Made by a program: the position numbers and the translations under genes. Positions 12,195-25,200 of a DNA stretch of 64,000 nt are shown here, piece after piece (the stretch's first letter is position 1; every line of letters starts with the position of its first letter). Source of the DNA: Takakia lepidozioides. Taxonomy: Eukaryota > Streptophyta > Takakiopsida > Takakiales > Takakiaceae. The stretch spans positions 18,784,001-18,848,000 of the forward strand of contig CM060733.1 in NCBI GenBank assembly GCA_030704615.1. Direction: 5' to 3'. The notes beneath the pieces are model-generated. The model did not search any database. It was not told the origin of the DNA and saw only the letters and a program-made list of their open reading frames with translations.

Positions 12195-14340
12195 GCTTAC
12201 GATGCCGAGGGAAAATTTCTATCTCCCTTTGATGTGTGCTTCTTATAATTATTTTGGTAGAGAGGGAGAGAGAGGGAGAGAAGCAGCAAGAGGGAAGCAA
12301 TTTCAGCCCTGTAACAGTCACGAGGGATCCTAAATTCCCTGCATTCCCAGATACGCTTGTGCTCCTTGCCCTGAAGTGTGTTGCAAGCGTGGTAAAAAGG
12401 CCTAGTTTGTGTGCCCTCCCAACATCTGCATTTTTGTCCTCGCAGCTAACCTGTCTCCTTGTTTGAATGTCTCCCTGGACCGATAAAAGAGAAGTGAGAA
12501 GGTGAGGACAGCAGAGGAAACAGATGGACAGCAGGTAGCCTTTGTTAGAAGCAAAGAAAGCAGACAAGTTTCTTGCCTCTGTCAAACAGGGTGGGAAGAA
12601 CAGGGATGAGAATATAGTGCAACCAGCAAGCACAAAAGGAAAAGGAAGTTCAGGCTGCTACTTTGGCTAAAGCAGGAAACTAACTCATGTCCAAATAGAT
12701 GCTACAGTGAAGAGTGAATGTTAAGAAGGCAAGAATGGCGGAAATTTAAACACACAGTAGGGGACAGACAGCAACAGGTCCTTGCCTAGTGAATTGAAGA
12801 GTGCAAAAAGCAAGGCAAGGAACCAAGTTGATTGAAATGATTTGACATGGCAGAGGGGACTCAGAACGTAAGTGGGGAAAAAAACAGAGGGACTCCTTCC
12901 CTTTGTATAAATCTCTAGAGCAAATGAGAGGAAGACAGCAAGTTTTTACAGTAAGCATACAGGGATACCACCCTCCAGTAGACTGGAGACGTTTCTCAAA
13001 ATGACTACAAAAATGTGGAGACTAAATGACAGGAATTGCATCAGGAAGGGCAGCATAAAGGAATAACAGTGAAAACAAGGCGGCTGCAGGGAGGGAGAAT
13101 AAAGATTGAAGTTGTATCAACGACCCAGAGAGAACAAAACCATCTCATTGCAGATGAAAAGAAGCACACTGAATTCTCAGCTTTGATCTCAACCTTCACT
13201 TTAAGTTGAATTGGCAAGATAGACATAGACCACTACACCACACAAAACTAAGGACGCAATAAGTTAAAAAGCACTTCTTCACGTGAGGAGATGCAGGAAA
13301 AGCACAACCATTCAAAAGCCCCCACATACAAAGAGTGAAATTAGAAATTAAAAAACAACATACATTAATCAAGGAAAGAATTTCAAGGCTGGACATACTC
13401 GAAAACGCTTCTCTGAACATGATAAGGCAAATACAAGAGTATTTTGGAAGAATGCTTATCCTTCCCTTTCAGTAAGCATTCGGACAGAAAAAGAATATGA
13501 GACAACAAGGACAGATGTTACTGCAATGAGGGAGTGGGGAAGACGAGGACAAGTCAGGTACAGAAAATCGACTTTCTTGGAAAATCTCCGTGAATTTCTA
13601 AGGGAAACCAGATGCGAGACAAATAAAAAGAAATCTGAAAGGGTTAGCACAACGAATGGACGAAAGACCGTAATTTAAAAATGTGTACAGAATACGTTGA
13701 GGGACTCGCAGAGTGCTGACGCTGAGCACAATGGAGAAGCAGGAAAAGCTTCTAATCCACACCTTATTGTAATTGAAAACGTGAGGAAGAAGCAAATGGC
13801 AATTGCAAACGATAGACAGATATGAAAGAAAGAGAGAAACAGATAGTGAAGAAATCTTGAACATCCTGTACCTTAGATGCGGAACTGCTAGAGAGATCAA
13901 TCACGAGTGAATTGGCAGACACAATGACGAAGCCTGCATGAGATCGATAAAGAAGAAAGCGGGAAAACAAATGCGAAGAATGTCACGCTGTATACATCGG
14001 ATCGGACCGCTGAATTAGGGTTCACCAACAGCAACTCCACACGTGCCCCTCATTCCCTGCGTTTTCAGTTTACATTCATCGACATCTAGTGTTCCCAATG
14101 TGTAGGGTAGACAACCCATGCGGGGTGCTTCACACCTTGCCACGAGGGCGGAAAAACCTACGGGTTCTTGCCCTTTGTATTTTCAGGGAGCGTACCTGAC
14201 AGGTCAACAGGGGGGGGACCTTACGCAGCGTGGGACCATACGACCATACGCAGTGTCATCTTTTCCTTACTACTATTCTAGGGATCTCAGCCATCCACTG
14301 CGATCCTTAAAACATCTCAGCCATCCAACGCTGCGAAAAG

Positions 14341-14349
14341 AAACCCTAC
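14341..14349 (+). promoter_or_regulatory. telo-box-like motif AAACCCTAC
   Basis: AAACCCTA cores are common in plant promoters of growth and translation-related genes. This one lies about 390 bp upstream of the RPN12 ATG. A single short match carries little weight. Confidence 0.25.
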
Positions 14350-14360
14350 GTCTTTACGCA

Positions 14361-14391
14361 GGGTAAGTCCCCCAACCGGGGGGACTTACCC
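14361..14391. repeat. perfect 13-bp inverted repeat (hairpin) upstream of RPN12
   Basis: GGGTAAGTCCCCC (14361-14373) pairs perfectly with GGGGGACTTACCC (14379-14391) around a 5-nt loop. Related words recur about 150 bp upstream (GGGGGACCTTACGCAGCG near 14209 against TTACGCAGGGTAAG here). This suggests a small palindromic element or MITE remnant of about 200 bp. The feature is plain in the sequence; its role is unknown. Confidence 0.6.
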
Positions 14392-14730
14392 TATCGAACT
14401 CAAAGAATTTTCAAAAAGACAGTGACTTGCCAGGCTGGCGAGGAGCGTTACGGAAAGTAATTAGCGACGTGGTACTTTATTCGCTGAAGTAAGCCCACTC
14501 GAAACACAGGATCTTTTTTGGAAATTCTTCACGGAAATCATCCATTCTCTCTGTTCGTCACTACGGTAGTCTTTAGGGAACGCAACCCGGGATTAGAGCC
14601 TGCCCTAACATATCGTCTTCCATGCATCTGCAGTTTCTCGACCTGTATCTGGATTGATTGTCGTGGTCCAACTCTGCGTGTTTGGATCTCCAACTCTTCT
14701 CCCAGGTCACCGGCGTGCTCGTGTGTGGGG

Positions 14731-17700
14731 ATGGAGGCAAAAATAGGTGACATCACTCTTCTGTTCAATAAGTTCAAAGCTGCGTATACCAAGAATGACT
14801 ATGAAACCAGCTCCAACTTGCTTTCTCAACTAAAGGTTCTCATCACGACTGATCTCCTAAGCGGTAGCCCTCGTAATGTATGTGTGTTTCACCTAGGGTT
14901 CTGGGTGAATTGTTGACAATTGCCAATAAATCGAGGGTTTCAAGTTCGTGCGTCAAGAGGTGAGAAAGTAACAAAAGAAGCGATTGAAACAAGCCGCCGG
15001 ATCAGTTAAGGGAGGTGCCTTTGACTTATGTTTTGGGGGACTTTAGTTGGACGATCTCGCAATAACGGCCGAACCTGCTAAATCATAGGATGTATTTGCG
15101 CAAGAAATGAGACAGGGAGCCATTACTGCAGAGCTCGAATTGATGCCAGTGTTCCAGCCATTAGTTAACCTTGGATTGAATCCAAGGGTGACTGTTTTGG
15201 AGCAATAGATCGAGGGTTTATGGTGTTGTAACACGTTTGTTTCTTTATCTCGGTTTAGGCGTATTGTGAGGCAATTAGACTGGCATGCAGAGGTACTACA
15301 TTTAGTTCCTGAACAGGCACTCAGCTAAGCTGCCAATCGTGTACGGGAGCTGTGTTGGTGATGTGAGGTGGTTGTGTGAGTAGAATGGGCAAAGCCTACA
15401 AAGTTATATGGCTTTCAACTACCCGCTCGATCTGCGCAGAGCGCTGTGGTGATCGAGTAGGAGCAACTTTAGAGAATTTGAGATCATTCCTGGTTACATC
15501 ACAGGTGAAGTTAACCGAGTTGCCAGCTCTGCCGCCTCTATTCAAGACGACACATACTGCCGAGCAGGAGCTTCTTCTTGCAAGTAAGATTTTCCCCAAT
15601 GTTTTCTCTCTGGGGTTATTTCACTGCTGTGAAGGTGTGGAAATTTTGGACTTATGCAGTATTTGAAATACTCCCATGTTATGTGGCAAAAAGGTGTAAA
15701 TTGTGACCGCGCCTTTTACAAGGACTTCATTGTGTGCAGGGGACATATTTGAGCATGCGGTGGTTCTGAGTGTGAAGATGGAAGATCAGGATGCCTTTGA
15801 GCGGCACTTCCTACAGCTGAAGTCTTATTACACCGACACAAGGTAAGATTTCAGCACTCACTAGGTTGCACTCCGCCAAAGAGGTAGATATACAATTGGA
15901 AATGGTTCCCTTGCTCAATCCCTACTCTCCTTATCTACTACAGTATATGCAGTACCACATGCTGTAATGTGCTGGTCAGAGGAGTGCTGCTTTCCACAAC
16001 CTCATGGCCAGTTTACCATATTTTCAGACCTTGGTGACCACGGTCGTTCAAGGAGGTCTAATACTATGCCCTTTGGACACACAGCAAGGATTCAAGGGCA
16101 GAGTCAATGTGTAGATCTCTGTTTTTTGTCCTTGACTGAGCAGGGTGAAATCATTACAAGTCCCCTCTGCTCTAGCCAAAGAGTGGCAAGAGATCGTGAA
16201 CCAGATTTGTTGAACTCGTGATCACTGTCCAAAAATTTGCAATTTCTACCCAATTTTAACTTAATATGATTTTCATTGAAGAATCTGGGATGAATGCAGA
16301 GGTCTTATTCCTGCGTCGGAACAGGAATATCCAATTCTAGGGCTTAACCTGCTGCGGCTGCTGGTCCAGAACAGAATTGCTGAGTTCCACACAGGTGCAA
16401 AACCAGACCTTGAAACTACATTGTGTTGGATCAATTCTCTATTAATCCAGATGAGACTCTTAGCATCTGGTCCGCATTGTGCTTCTGACACAGTATATCC
16501 TATTTTCTGTACTATTCTATTTTTCAGGTGCACACTCACCTGATGTAAGGGGGTAGCAGACACTGCTACCTGCTTGTCATACAATATCCATTGCCAGGCA
16601 GATGCACATGATTCCAACTCAAAGCTCTGTATGTGTGTGGATCCCACCAAATGGCCCTGTAAAGTGCAGTTACTTGTACTGTAGCATTGGTATGGGGTAG
16701 ACCATGTGTTCTTCATATACTGTTTGCGCACCCTATACAACTGTCGTTGTGAGCAAGCCTATTCATTCAAACAAGCAAAGGCCTGCCTGGCCAACCCCTT
16801 GGAATTAGTTTCCAATTTCGAATTTGTATGAGTGTCTTGGATGCAGATTATCAGTAGAATATGAGTCATGCTTAATTTCTGTATGCAAGTGGCTCACAGA
16901 GCTGGAGCTTCTTGCCCCAGAGGCATATGAGAATGTCTGCATAAAGCATGCCATAGAGCTGGAGCAGTCATTTATGGAGGGGGCCTACAATCGTGTGCTA
17001 AGTGCGCGACAAGCTGTTCCTCATGACACCTATGTCTACTTCATGGATCTTCTTGCCCAGACTGTGCGGTACTCTATTTGCTCCCTTAACTGAGTGTTGG
17101 CCAGGCTATTATGGAAGGTTATATAAGTGCAATCTTCTATGTGATCATGGCAGAAAATGAGTGGACATTTAATGCTGAAATTCTTGGTTGCTGGGGTTTC
17201 TTAACCATTGATTATATGTGCAGTCACCAAGGTACCATCTTATTGGCATGAACTGTTTTTGCCATGTTATGTAATGACTGATTGATGGCTGCTGCTTTTG
17301 ACAGACATGATTGTGTGTCCATATCACATTTGTGACTTTTTACAGTACATCAGGGGGCAGATGGTAATGATGCTGAATTGATTCACCAGTAAAAATTCAT
17401 TGCATGTAGCTGACTGACTACAAACCTTGTGGAGAAGGCTTCTTACTTCCTTGTGGACTGTTTCTAGGGATGAAATTGCAGGCTGCAGTGAGAAGGCATA
17501 TGATTCGTTATCATTGAATGATGCAAAGAAAATCTTTATGTTCTCTTCTGATCGGGAGTTGCAGACATACGTGGCGGATGTAAGCACTTTTGTCCTCTCC
17601 AGTTTTCATGTGTGATGTTTCTCTTTCTCTTGCTCTCTTTCCTGACAGTGGAAGGAACCTCAGCCAGATTTGTCACAGCTGTTGAAATCTAGACGGGTAA

Positions 17701-18117
17701 AGGTGCAGTGCTGTGCTTTCTACTATGGCAACACAAATCAACGCACAATCCTCATAACAAGATTTCCTTCGTCAGTTTGCCCCCCCCCCCCTCTCTCTCT
17801 CTCTTTCCAAGGTTAATCTTGCTACCGGCGTCAGCCCGTAGGTTCCGTCCCTTTGTGTTCCCTCAAACTGGGCACGGGGTCAATGGCCACAAGGCTACTG
17901 CAAACAACGTCTTATGAGTGCTTTCTGGACAACTCCTATTTGGCTGACTAGCAGGTGAGGTTTGGGGGGTTGGCAGGATCATCCTGACTGGGAGATTCGC
18001 AGCGGCAGTGTCTATTTCCAAAAAGTGAAGGAGCTTGCGCCCTGTAGAGAGATCCCCTCCGTGCAATTGATAAACCAAACACTAGGCTATGCAAGAGAAT
18101 TGGAGCGCATTGTTTAG
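14731..18117 (+). CDS. RPN12: 26S proteasome regulatory subunit RPN12 (PSMD8)
   Basis: Lid subunit of the 19S regulatory particle, with a PCI domain; it completes lid assembly for degradation of ubiquitinated proteins. Seven exons: 14731-14835, 15505-15583, 15740-15842, 16300-16394, 16900-17068, 17468-17579 and 17977-18117. All joins are GT-AG and in phase, giving 267 aa, the length I recall for Arabidopsis RPN12a. Diagnostic blocks are KHAIELEQSFMEGAYNRVLS, TYVYFMDLLAQTVRDEIAG and the C-terminal INQTLGYARELERIV. The exon 1 donor (CTAAAG|GTTCTC) is weak but gives gap-free alignment at SQLK|VKLTELP. The alternative donor GCG|GTAGCC, 31 bases on, would insert about ten extra residues. The start ATG (MEAKIGD) matches the family N terminus. 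A longer in-frame open reading frame begins at 14518 but lacks family support. AATAAA at 18244 may be the poly(A) signal. Confidence 0.95.
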
Positions 18118-19349
18118 GAGCACTGCACTGCAGTGCACTCCTCATTGGCTTAAAGTTGAACTAGTGTGGTTATAATGGATAATGCAATTTCTTGTCATCC
18201 TTTGAGGACAACATTCTCATGGGTCAATTTCATACTTCCCAAGAATAAAATCCACATTGGCAGCTGCAAACATGTGCACTGGTTGTAAATTTCAGCTTGC
18301 TGGAAAGGGAAGGATTCCCCTAGTGAACTGAACTGCCAATGCATGATTGCAAACAGAGCTAGTTTGACATCAGTGAAGAACATCTTAGAGAAAGCTTATA
18401 CATCATGACTCTCATCTGCTTAGCTGCTTAGCTTATATAAGCTGCCTCTCTTAGCTTAGAGAAAGCTCTGTTCAAGTTTTCAAACTGTATTACCAGAGCA
18501 GGTATCCAAAGCCAGAGTGTCCACACTTCAGAGACATGTCTTGATGTAATGGTTGTTTGTGTATCAATCTCACACATTTCCAGTATGCCAAGTACAGTAT
18601 GGCACAGTTACACAGTATGGCAAGCCAGTTATCCAAGTCTTGTGCACACCAGGTTACTCACATAGGTGGGTCTCTCTCCCTCTGCACCATACATACAAAC
18701 AACCATGTCAATGTCGGAAATAGCCGACACAAGAGACACTGTAACGGACCAACAAATTCACCTTCAGTAGCCAAAAATCCAGTCGAGTCTAAGTTTCTTC
18801 TAATGCATTGCTGTAGTTCTTTCGCTCAACTAAGAATAGAACGGAGCTGCCCGGATGCAGCACATCTGTGCATCTGTGTGAACTTATTAAGCTACCCATA
18901 ATCTCACCATTGCGGCCCTTTAGGTCTTTGCTTTTGGTCTGCAAGACGGGTCTTCTCCGGTTTAATATAGGGCTTATAACGGTTAGCTACAACGTGGTGG
19001 CTACAATGGATGACAAATGGAAGCTAACGGGTGGATGAAATGCGTAGATGATGGATGAGCACCGCTTATTGCCAACAGGCCGGCCCTGACCCCTGACCTG
19101 GAGTTGTTGTAGAAGCGTGAGGGTGGAGCAGTAGAGAGGCATAGCGTAGCCGAGTAGCTGTTCCTTGGCTCTGCGACTCTGAAACCCCAGATTTTGTTGT
19201 ACCCCTGTGGAGAAGACGACCGTAGCGATTGTGAGAACAGACGGCTCCATGTGCTCGCATCATCGGCCGTCTGCCGGGATCATCTGGTTGCTGGAGGCAT
19301 TCTTGATTGTTTGTTTGCTGTTAGTTGTGTGTTCGAGCGGCTGCCTCTA
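18118..19349. other. spacer between RPN12 and cyclin-L
   Basis: This holds the 3' end of RPN12, with AATAAA at 18244-18249, and the promoter and leader of the cyclin gene. A short palindrome-rich patch lies around 18395-18470, with GCTTATATAAGC and repeated AGCTTAG words. No open frame shows protein similarity. Confidence 0.5.
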
Positions 19350-22287
19350 ATGATTTACACCGCTCTAGACACCTTCTATGTCTCCAGCGAGCAAATTGTT
19401 AATTCTCCTTCAAGGAAAGATGGCGTTGACGAGAAGACAGAAACGGTCTTGCGCCACTATGGCTGCGAGCTGATCCAGGAAAGCGGCATCTTGTTGAAAA
19501 TGTATCCTTCCATAAGTAGTCGTACTTCGGGAAAAAAATTCATGAAGGAAGAGGTTTTTTATCATCTATGCTGTAGTGTGTAGGCAGCGCGTTCGGGAAG
19601 AGTGAAGTGTAGCTTCGGAACATGGTGGTCCTGGTGATCGTTTAGGGTATCGGGATGAGCTTTCTCCTTGACGGAACTTTCTCAGGCCTCAAGCGGTCAT
19701 GGCAACAGGGCAAGTACTTTTCCATCGTTTTTATTGCAAGAAGTCGTTTGCGCGGTTCAATGTGAAGGTGCGTCCTCGTCTCGTTGAGATACTTGAGATG
19801 CTCGTGGTTTTGTAGTAGCATTGCGTTCATAGTTCTACTTCCTTGTCTCGCACCTTAGTCTGATGATTGTGGTATCGCTCATGCAGAGGGTGGCGGCAAG
19901 CTGTGTCTGGTTAGCTGCAAAGCTTGAAGAAAGCCCGCGGAAGATTCGGGAGGTCTTACAAGTGTTCAATCGAGTGGAGCGCAGGCGTGAAAACGCACCT
20001 CTTCACCTCTTGGAATTAACCACTCAGGTTGGTTCTCCCGGATTGCCACGTATATTTGTTGCATTCCGAAGCTAACTTTAAAGATAGCTTACACTGTGCG
20101 TGGTTTAACAGAAGTACGAAGAGATGAAGACCGATTTGATTAGAACGGAGAGGCATCTTCTGAAGGAAATGGGATTTATATGTCATGTGGAACATCCTCA
20201 CAAGTTCATCATGAGCTATTTGAAGGTGCTGGAGGCACCAGAACAGCTCATGCAGGTGGCTTGGAATCTTGCCAATGACAGGTAACTGTGCAGACTTAGT
20301 CATTGAATGTATTGAACATTATATTAGAGTAGAGTTTCCTGAAGGACACTGTCCCAACACTTCAGAGTCTATCACCCCATCATCTAGAGAAGCCTAGGAC
20401 AGCTCTGTCTGAAGGAGGTAGGGTTCCTACTGACGGGAACTTACCGACACTGTTCACGTCGTGCAAGTGCAAAGTTGTATCAATTTGGTACTGCAAAGTC
20501 AACACAAGCAAGGTGCCAATGTAGTTTTCCTAGTTTCATCTGCTGATGCTGAAAAGGCACCAGTTGTCCTAACAGACGTTCTCCTTTTTCTTGTATGCCT
20601 GCTTTTTTATCCTGCAGAAGCTGATGGTACATTGTCGTCGTTGCTGTAGCTTGCGAACAACACTCTGTGTCCGTTTCAAAAGTGAGGTGGTGGCATGCGG
20701 AGTTGTCTATGCTGCCACACGGCGATTCAAAGTGCCGCTTCCTGCTAACTGGTGGGGAGTATTCGATGCTAAATGGAGTGAAGTTAAGGAAGTTTGTCGA
20801 GTTCTTGCAAACCTGTATCGACAGCCAAAGGCTTCGTACATTGAAGTTGGAAGAGACTCCAAACCTTTTGTTTTAACAAGCAAAGCGTGGGATTTCCCCC
20901 CAGATGTACAGGCATGTTCTGATTCATGTGCCTTTATACTTTCTTACCATTGTAATGGGGGTTTAACAGAATGTCTGTCATTCAACCACAGGTTATGGTT
21001 TGGAATTACATTGTTGGTTATGCCTGTAAGGTCCTTAAAGTTTCTTGTTTTTGCAGGAAGGACTGTTGAAGAAAATTGTTAATGGAGCTGCCCCTGTTGA
21101 CCAGGTACTGATATCCATGACCTCTGATGGTGGGGTTGCGAAGGACCCTGCGTTAAAAGGGGCTTTAGACAAGTTGAAAAGCTCTGTGAAGGATTCGAGG
21201 AAGGAATTGGAAGAAGTTCAAGTTCTTCCTACTAACGGGGAGTTAAGGGATGATGCTTCAGCAGGGAAGGAAAAACCAGTTAATCATATTGAAGATGGAG
21301 CAGTGGACAAGAGTAGGGAAAAGGAGAGGGATAGGTCAAAGGTTCGCGAACGGGAGAGTGTACGAGTTTGGGATGCAGAAAGGGATAGAGAGCGTGGGAG
21401 GGCGCGCGAAAGGGAGCGGGATAGAGAAAGGATAAGAGAGAAAGAGCGGGAGCGAGAAAGTGCGAAAGATAAAGACTATCGCCGCAAGGAGAGGAGCAGG
21501 GACTCTGGTGAGCCTTGCAAGAATTGAAGCATATTTGTGGCTTTTGGCTAAATCTATGGAAATGCCATTTGCATAATCTTTTGTGCCAGCAGTAGTGATG
21601 CCTTGATGGTGCATGAAAGTTGAGAGGTCAATTTGTTAAGCATCTTCTTGCTGCTTCTTGTCATTCTTGATGAGGTTGGCTTGTCCCTACTTTAATGATA
21701 GGCCTGTGCTTTGTGCATTTCAGTGGATCTCACTGTTCTGCAGCTGCTGAACGGCCTTGGCTGCCAGTCCAGGAGCTTGGTCAAGCTTGTGTGTGGGAGG
21801 ATAAGTAGGTGACTGATATGTTGGCCTCAGCCTATAATAGCTTGAGGCATTTTCCCTAGGGATTGTCCCCTTTAGGCCGTTCAACAGCTGGGATCCTACA
21901 TAAGATACTCACAAACTACTATGGATTGAAGCAAGCTTGTCAATAATGTAAGTTTAGGATTTTACAGCCTGGATGTCGTTGTCACATTTGCAGGTCATCC
22001 CGAAAAACTGCGACATTACTCGGCATCTCGGGGTACTGTATCAGTATCTTTGGATTATAGCTAGGCTCTATGTTAGTGGGACAGATTATGTTATGTGAGT
22101 TACAGTACTGTTTTAGTACTTTGTTAACCACTTGTTAGCAATGGCTCTTACTTCTTGTTCACTTGGTAGCAACTGTATGGCTCATGATACTCACCTCTGT
22201 TTTGATTGGCCTACATTTTGTGCAGAGAGAGAGGTCCAGCTGGTTGTCCGAGAAAAGGAGCGGCATCGACATCATCCAAATGCCTGA
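19350..22287 (+). CDS. CYCL1: cyclin-L (RS-domain cyclin of the CDKG/CDK11 type)
   Basis: L-type cyclins pair with CDK11/CDKG-class kinases and act in pre-mRNA splicing and transcription. Eight exons: 19350-19501, 19686-19767, 19887-20027, 20112-20281, 20650-20905, 21057-21507, 21994-22032 and 22226-22287, giving 450 aa. The N terminus MIYTALDTFYVSSEQ and the cyclin box are family-typical (VMATGQVLFHRFYCKKSF, AASCVWLAAKLEESPRK, GFICHVEHPHKFIMSYL, LRTTLCVRFKSEVVACGV). From about residue 330 the chain becomes a low-complexity RE/RD/RS tail. The last two small exons are the least certain. They were chosen because phase fits and they continue the charged tail (GHPEKLRHYSASRE, then EKERHRHHPNA and a stop). 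Without that splice the frame ends at 21527. An in-frame extension upstream of 19350 is open but not conserved, so the internal ATG is taken as the start. Confidence 0.9.
21741..21890. repeat. inverted repeat inside cyclin-L intron 6
   Basis: CAGCTGCTGAACGGCCT (21741-21757) and AGGCCGTTCAACAGCTG (21874-21890) are complementary at 16 of 17 positions and lie 116 bp apart within the intron. This could be a small nonautonomous DNA element or an RNA hairpin. No target duplication was established. Confidence 0.5.
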
Positions 22288-25200
22288 AGGAGCGCCACAC
22301 AGGAGTCGTGAGGGTGTTAATATGCTTCAGTGAAGATTTTAGTGCCATGTAGTCACAGCAAGGCATGCATGCATGCTTGACATCTCCTTAGGTTATGTTG
22401 CTACGTTGGTGACTAGCTGGAATACTGTTCCAGCTTGTATTCCTCTTCTTATCTCCATTGAGAGTTGCTTGTAGGATGAACTGATGTCCCCCAGCTTCAT
22501 CTGGCAGAAATGGCCTGACACAGAAATGGAACAAGGGCAGGAGAGGATTACCTGGCTACAAGCTTATGTGGCTGGATCTGTCGCCAACTTCACGGTCGGT
22601 TCCTGGACTCACGTTCAGTGTTATGGAGCGCTAGCTATGGGTGCTGAGTAGGATTGTTTGTTTATTATTGAACCATATTAAAAGTTCCCTACACGATTAC
22701 TGACATGCACTCTGGTTAGCATGTGAGATGCTCATTTATAACGTAGTTTCAGTGATGGAAGATGGGAAAGTATCTTGCATCCTTCGGTTACACTCATGTC
22801 CTGGCAAATAACAGGGGTGCCTTTGTGCAACTAAACATATGGTTTGTCACCCTCTACTAGTTTCTGAGAGCCGCAATGCATCTATCTTTGTGAAATCTGC
22901 TGTGATGGAAAATGTGTCAGCACGTTTCAAGATGCCCTGTAACTGTCTTTGTCCTTTTCCATGCATCTGAGGCTGAGTTATTAGATCCCTTTGTACCAGA
23001 TTGTATGATGTACTGAGCAGCCCTTACTGGTTTCTTGATTAGGTTGAGTTAGTAGTCCCTGTATTTCCCTTGTACTTCTGGAGGGGACAGTCACCTTACT
23101 AACCACAGATGTGCATGCATGTGCACGACACTGTAGCAGCCCCTCGTTCCAGCAAGAAGCACTATATGTGCTAACGAGGGACACCATGGCGTGTGCATCT
23201 TCTCTCCATCTAAGCTGGTGGTAAGTGCGGGCTCAATCAGTTTGTGCTGCATTTACACCGCTGCAGCAGGTATTCCTAACAGACCCCAAGCATAAGCTTT
23301 GGAGAAGGGGTATGTCCCCATCAATATGTTAGTGTGGGTGGGCTAGCCGCATGGGTGGGTGGCCATTTGTTTTTTGTTCCTGTCTCCTTCTGATTCATTC
23401 ATGAGGTGCGCTCAATCACCCCAAAAAGAGCAGTTTTCTGGGCTCAGCAAAGTTGGCATGCTGCTCTCTAAACCAGGCAAATGGCAACATTGAGACAATA
23501 CATATAAGCTGTACACGGAGATTTCAGCCTAGATCCATCTGGTCAAGTTACATTTTTATGTAGTTACACTTGTTCTCAAAAATTTGGGCCTGCTGGAACT
23601 TGATTTCTATTAAGTATTGTGCACTTGCAAATGTGTTGGTGCAAAGTGACAAGGTTGTGTGCGAAGGTTAGCGCAGCTTATGGCGGTTACAACTTGAAGC
23701 AACAGGTATGCAATGTTATTGTGTGTGAATATCATCTCGGAGTCAGATATTAAGGCACCATAGCTTCTTCAAGGAGTTTGGTGTCTCATGATAGCTTAGT
23801 GAAACCAAGTGTTGGTTCTGAAACCTCAAGCCAACCAATCGGTGATTCGAAGTTACTTTATGGAGATACAAAAGCTACAATTCTGCATAGGTTGTAGCTT
23901 GTAATGGAGGGCTCTGCTCCCTGTCTATCCAGTCCCAGATTCGTGCCTCAAAGTAGCTTAGTGCCTCAACGAAATGGGGTACCTGAGGGCACCTCTTTGG
24001 GAGGAGTTGGTGATCCTGGACAGTGATAGTACACTGTAACTACCTGACCCAAAGTCCTCGTCATCTAACTAGAGGCATTAGCTGTAGCCTGCGGTAGGCT
24101 TGTAGTACTGGCTTGAAGAGTCTGTTGGACGGCTGGGTTTCATGCTCAGTTGGTCAGTGGGTATCTCCCCTGGGCTCTATCATGTGCAAACTGAGCTCCA
24201 CTAGCAATGTAGTGAACTTGTGAATCTCCTACGCATTGCGCTGAAGTAATATAATTTAGGGATAGAAGCTGTTCACCATTTTACGATTCTAATTATGATG
24301 TTTCAGGTATGGCCCCATCTCATTTGGACGAAATTGAACTACGCTTATGGGAAAACCAGGTGTGAGTTGCACAGATGTTAGTTGTTGAGGCAGTGTTAGG
24401 TTTCCCTCTGGCTTTTCCGTGTTGTAAGGTATAGCAATTTGAGTGGACTATATATCATGTCATACCAGTATGAACGAGGTGGGCATGTAAGGAAGTCTTT
24501 TCAGAAAATGGAACTCAATTTGTGTTTGTCTTGGGATGCCGATGGCTAATCAAGAGATGAATTCTTCACTGTCTAATGTTTTCTGCATCTGTATTGTCTT
24601 CTCTCTTCTGGATCTTTGCGTGTGTCCACTCTCAGACCCTTGTCTTGGGGTATCTGTTCTTGTCTTCCTTGTTGTGCCTCGGTTTCTGTTTCCTTTTCTG
24701 TTTTTCAGGTTTGACTGGGACAATGGGAGAAGGAGCTTGACAAACCCCTGGCCAGAGACAGTGTGAAGAATGTGATTGGTAGAAACACTCGCGCATATGC
24801 AGATGTAGTGCAAAGTTTCTGAGATATTGCTTGCATGGAACTTGTCTTTGTGTGTGGATTGTTTGTTGAAATTGTGGCTAAAAGAGACGAAGTTTATGCA
24901 TGTCCATGTAACTGGTTTTTCAAATTGAAAAAGCTGGAAGGAGTGAGAATCATACCTCATTAGACATTATTGTGGCCTTCATGAGAATGTACTCATAAGA
25001 TGTTGTTTGCTGTAGCCTTCATGAGACAGGGAGAAAAAGAAAGAAGGCAACTTTCCACAGATGAACTGGCAGAAAGACTTGTGATCTAAGAGGTGGACAG
25101 TCATTCACAATGGCCTTGGATCTTTCTCTCCAGTGCTAGCATATATTTAGTGTGTGCATTGTGTGTAGTCCTGGTATTCACAGAGATCTTTTAATTCCCA

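Larger units (their letters stand above)
12195..14730. other. divergent intergenic region between GBPL3 and RPN12
   Basis: The two start codons face away from each other across about 2.5 kb, so this region must hold both promoters and both 5' leaders. The GBPL3 side (12.2-14.0 kb) is purine-rich on the plus strand, hence pyrimidine-rich in the sense of GBPL3, and would suit a long leader or leader intron. The RPN12 side has a telo-box-like AAACCCTAC and a strong hairpin. Many short open frames of up to about 185 codons lack any domain signal and are not called. Confidence 0.5.

Noticed and set aside
12076-12633. 185-codon minus-strand frame upstream of GBPL3
   Set aside because: It overlaps the GBPL3 first exon in another frame and has leader-like composition, with no domain.
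14518-14916. Longer RPN12 N terminus from 14518
   Set aside because: Residues before MEAKIGD do not resemble any RPN12, and the internal ATG matches the family start.
17649-17696. Extra RPN12 exon reading WKEPQPDLSQLLKSRR
   Set aside because: It has an acceptor and donor, but the family expects YVAD followed directly by DHPDWEIRSGSVYFQK, which begins at 17977 in perfect phase.
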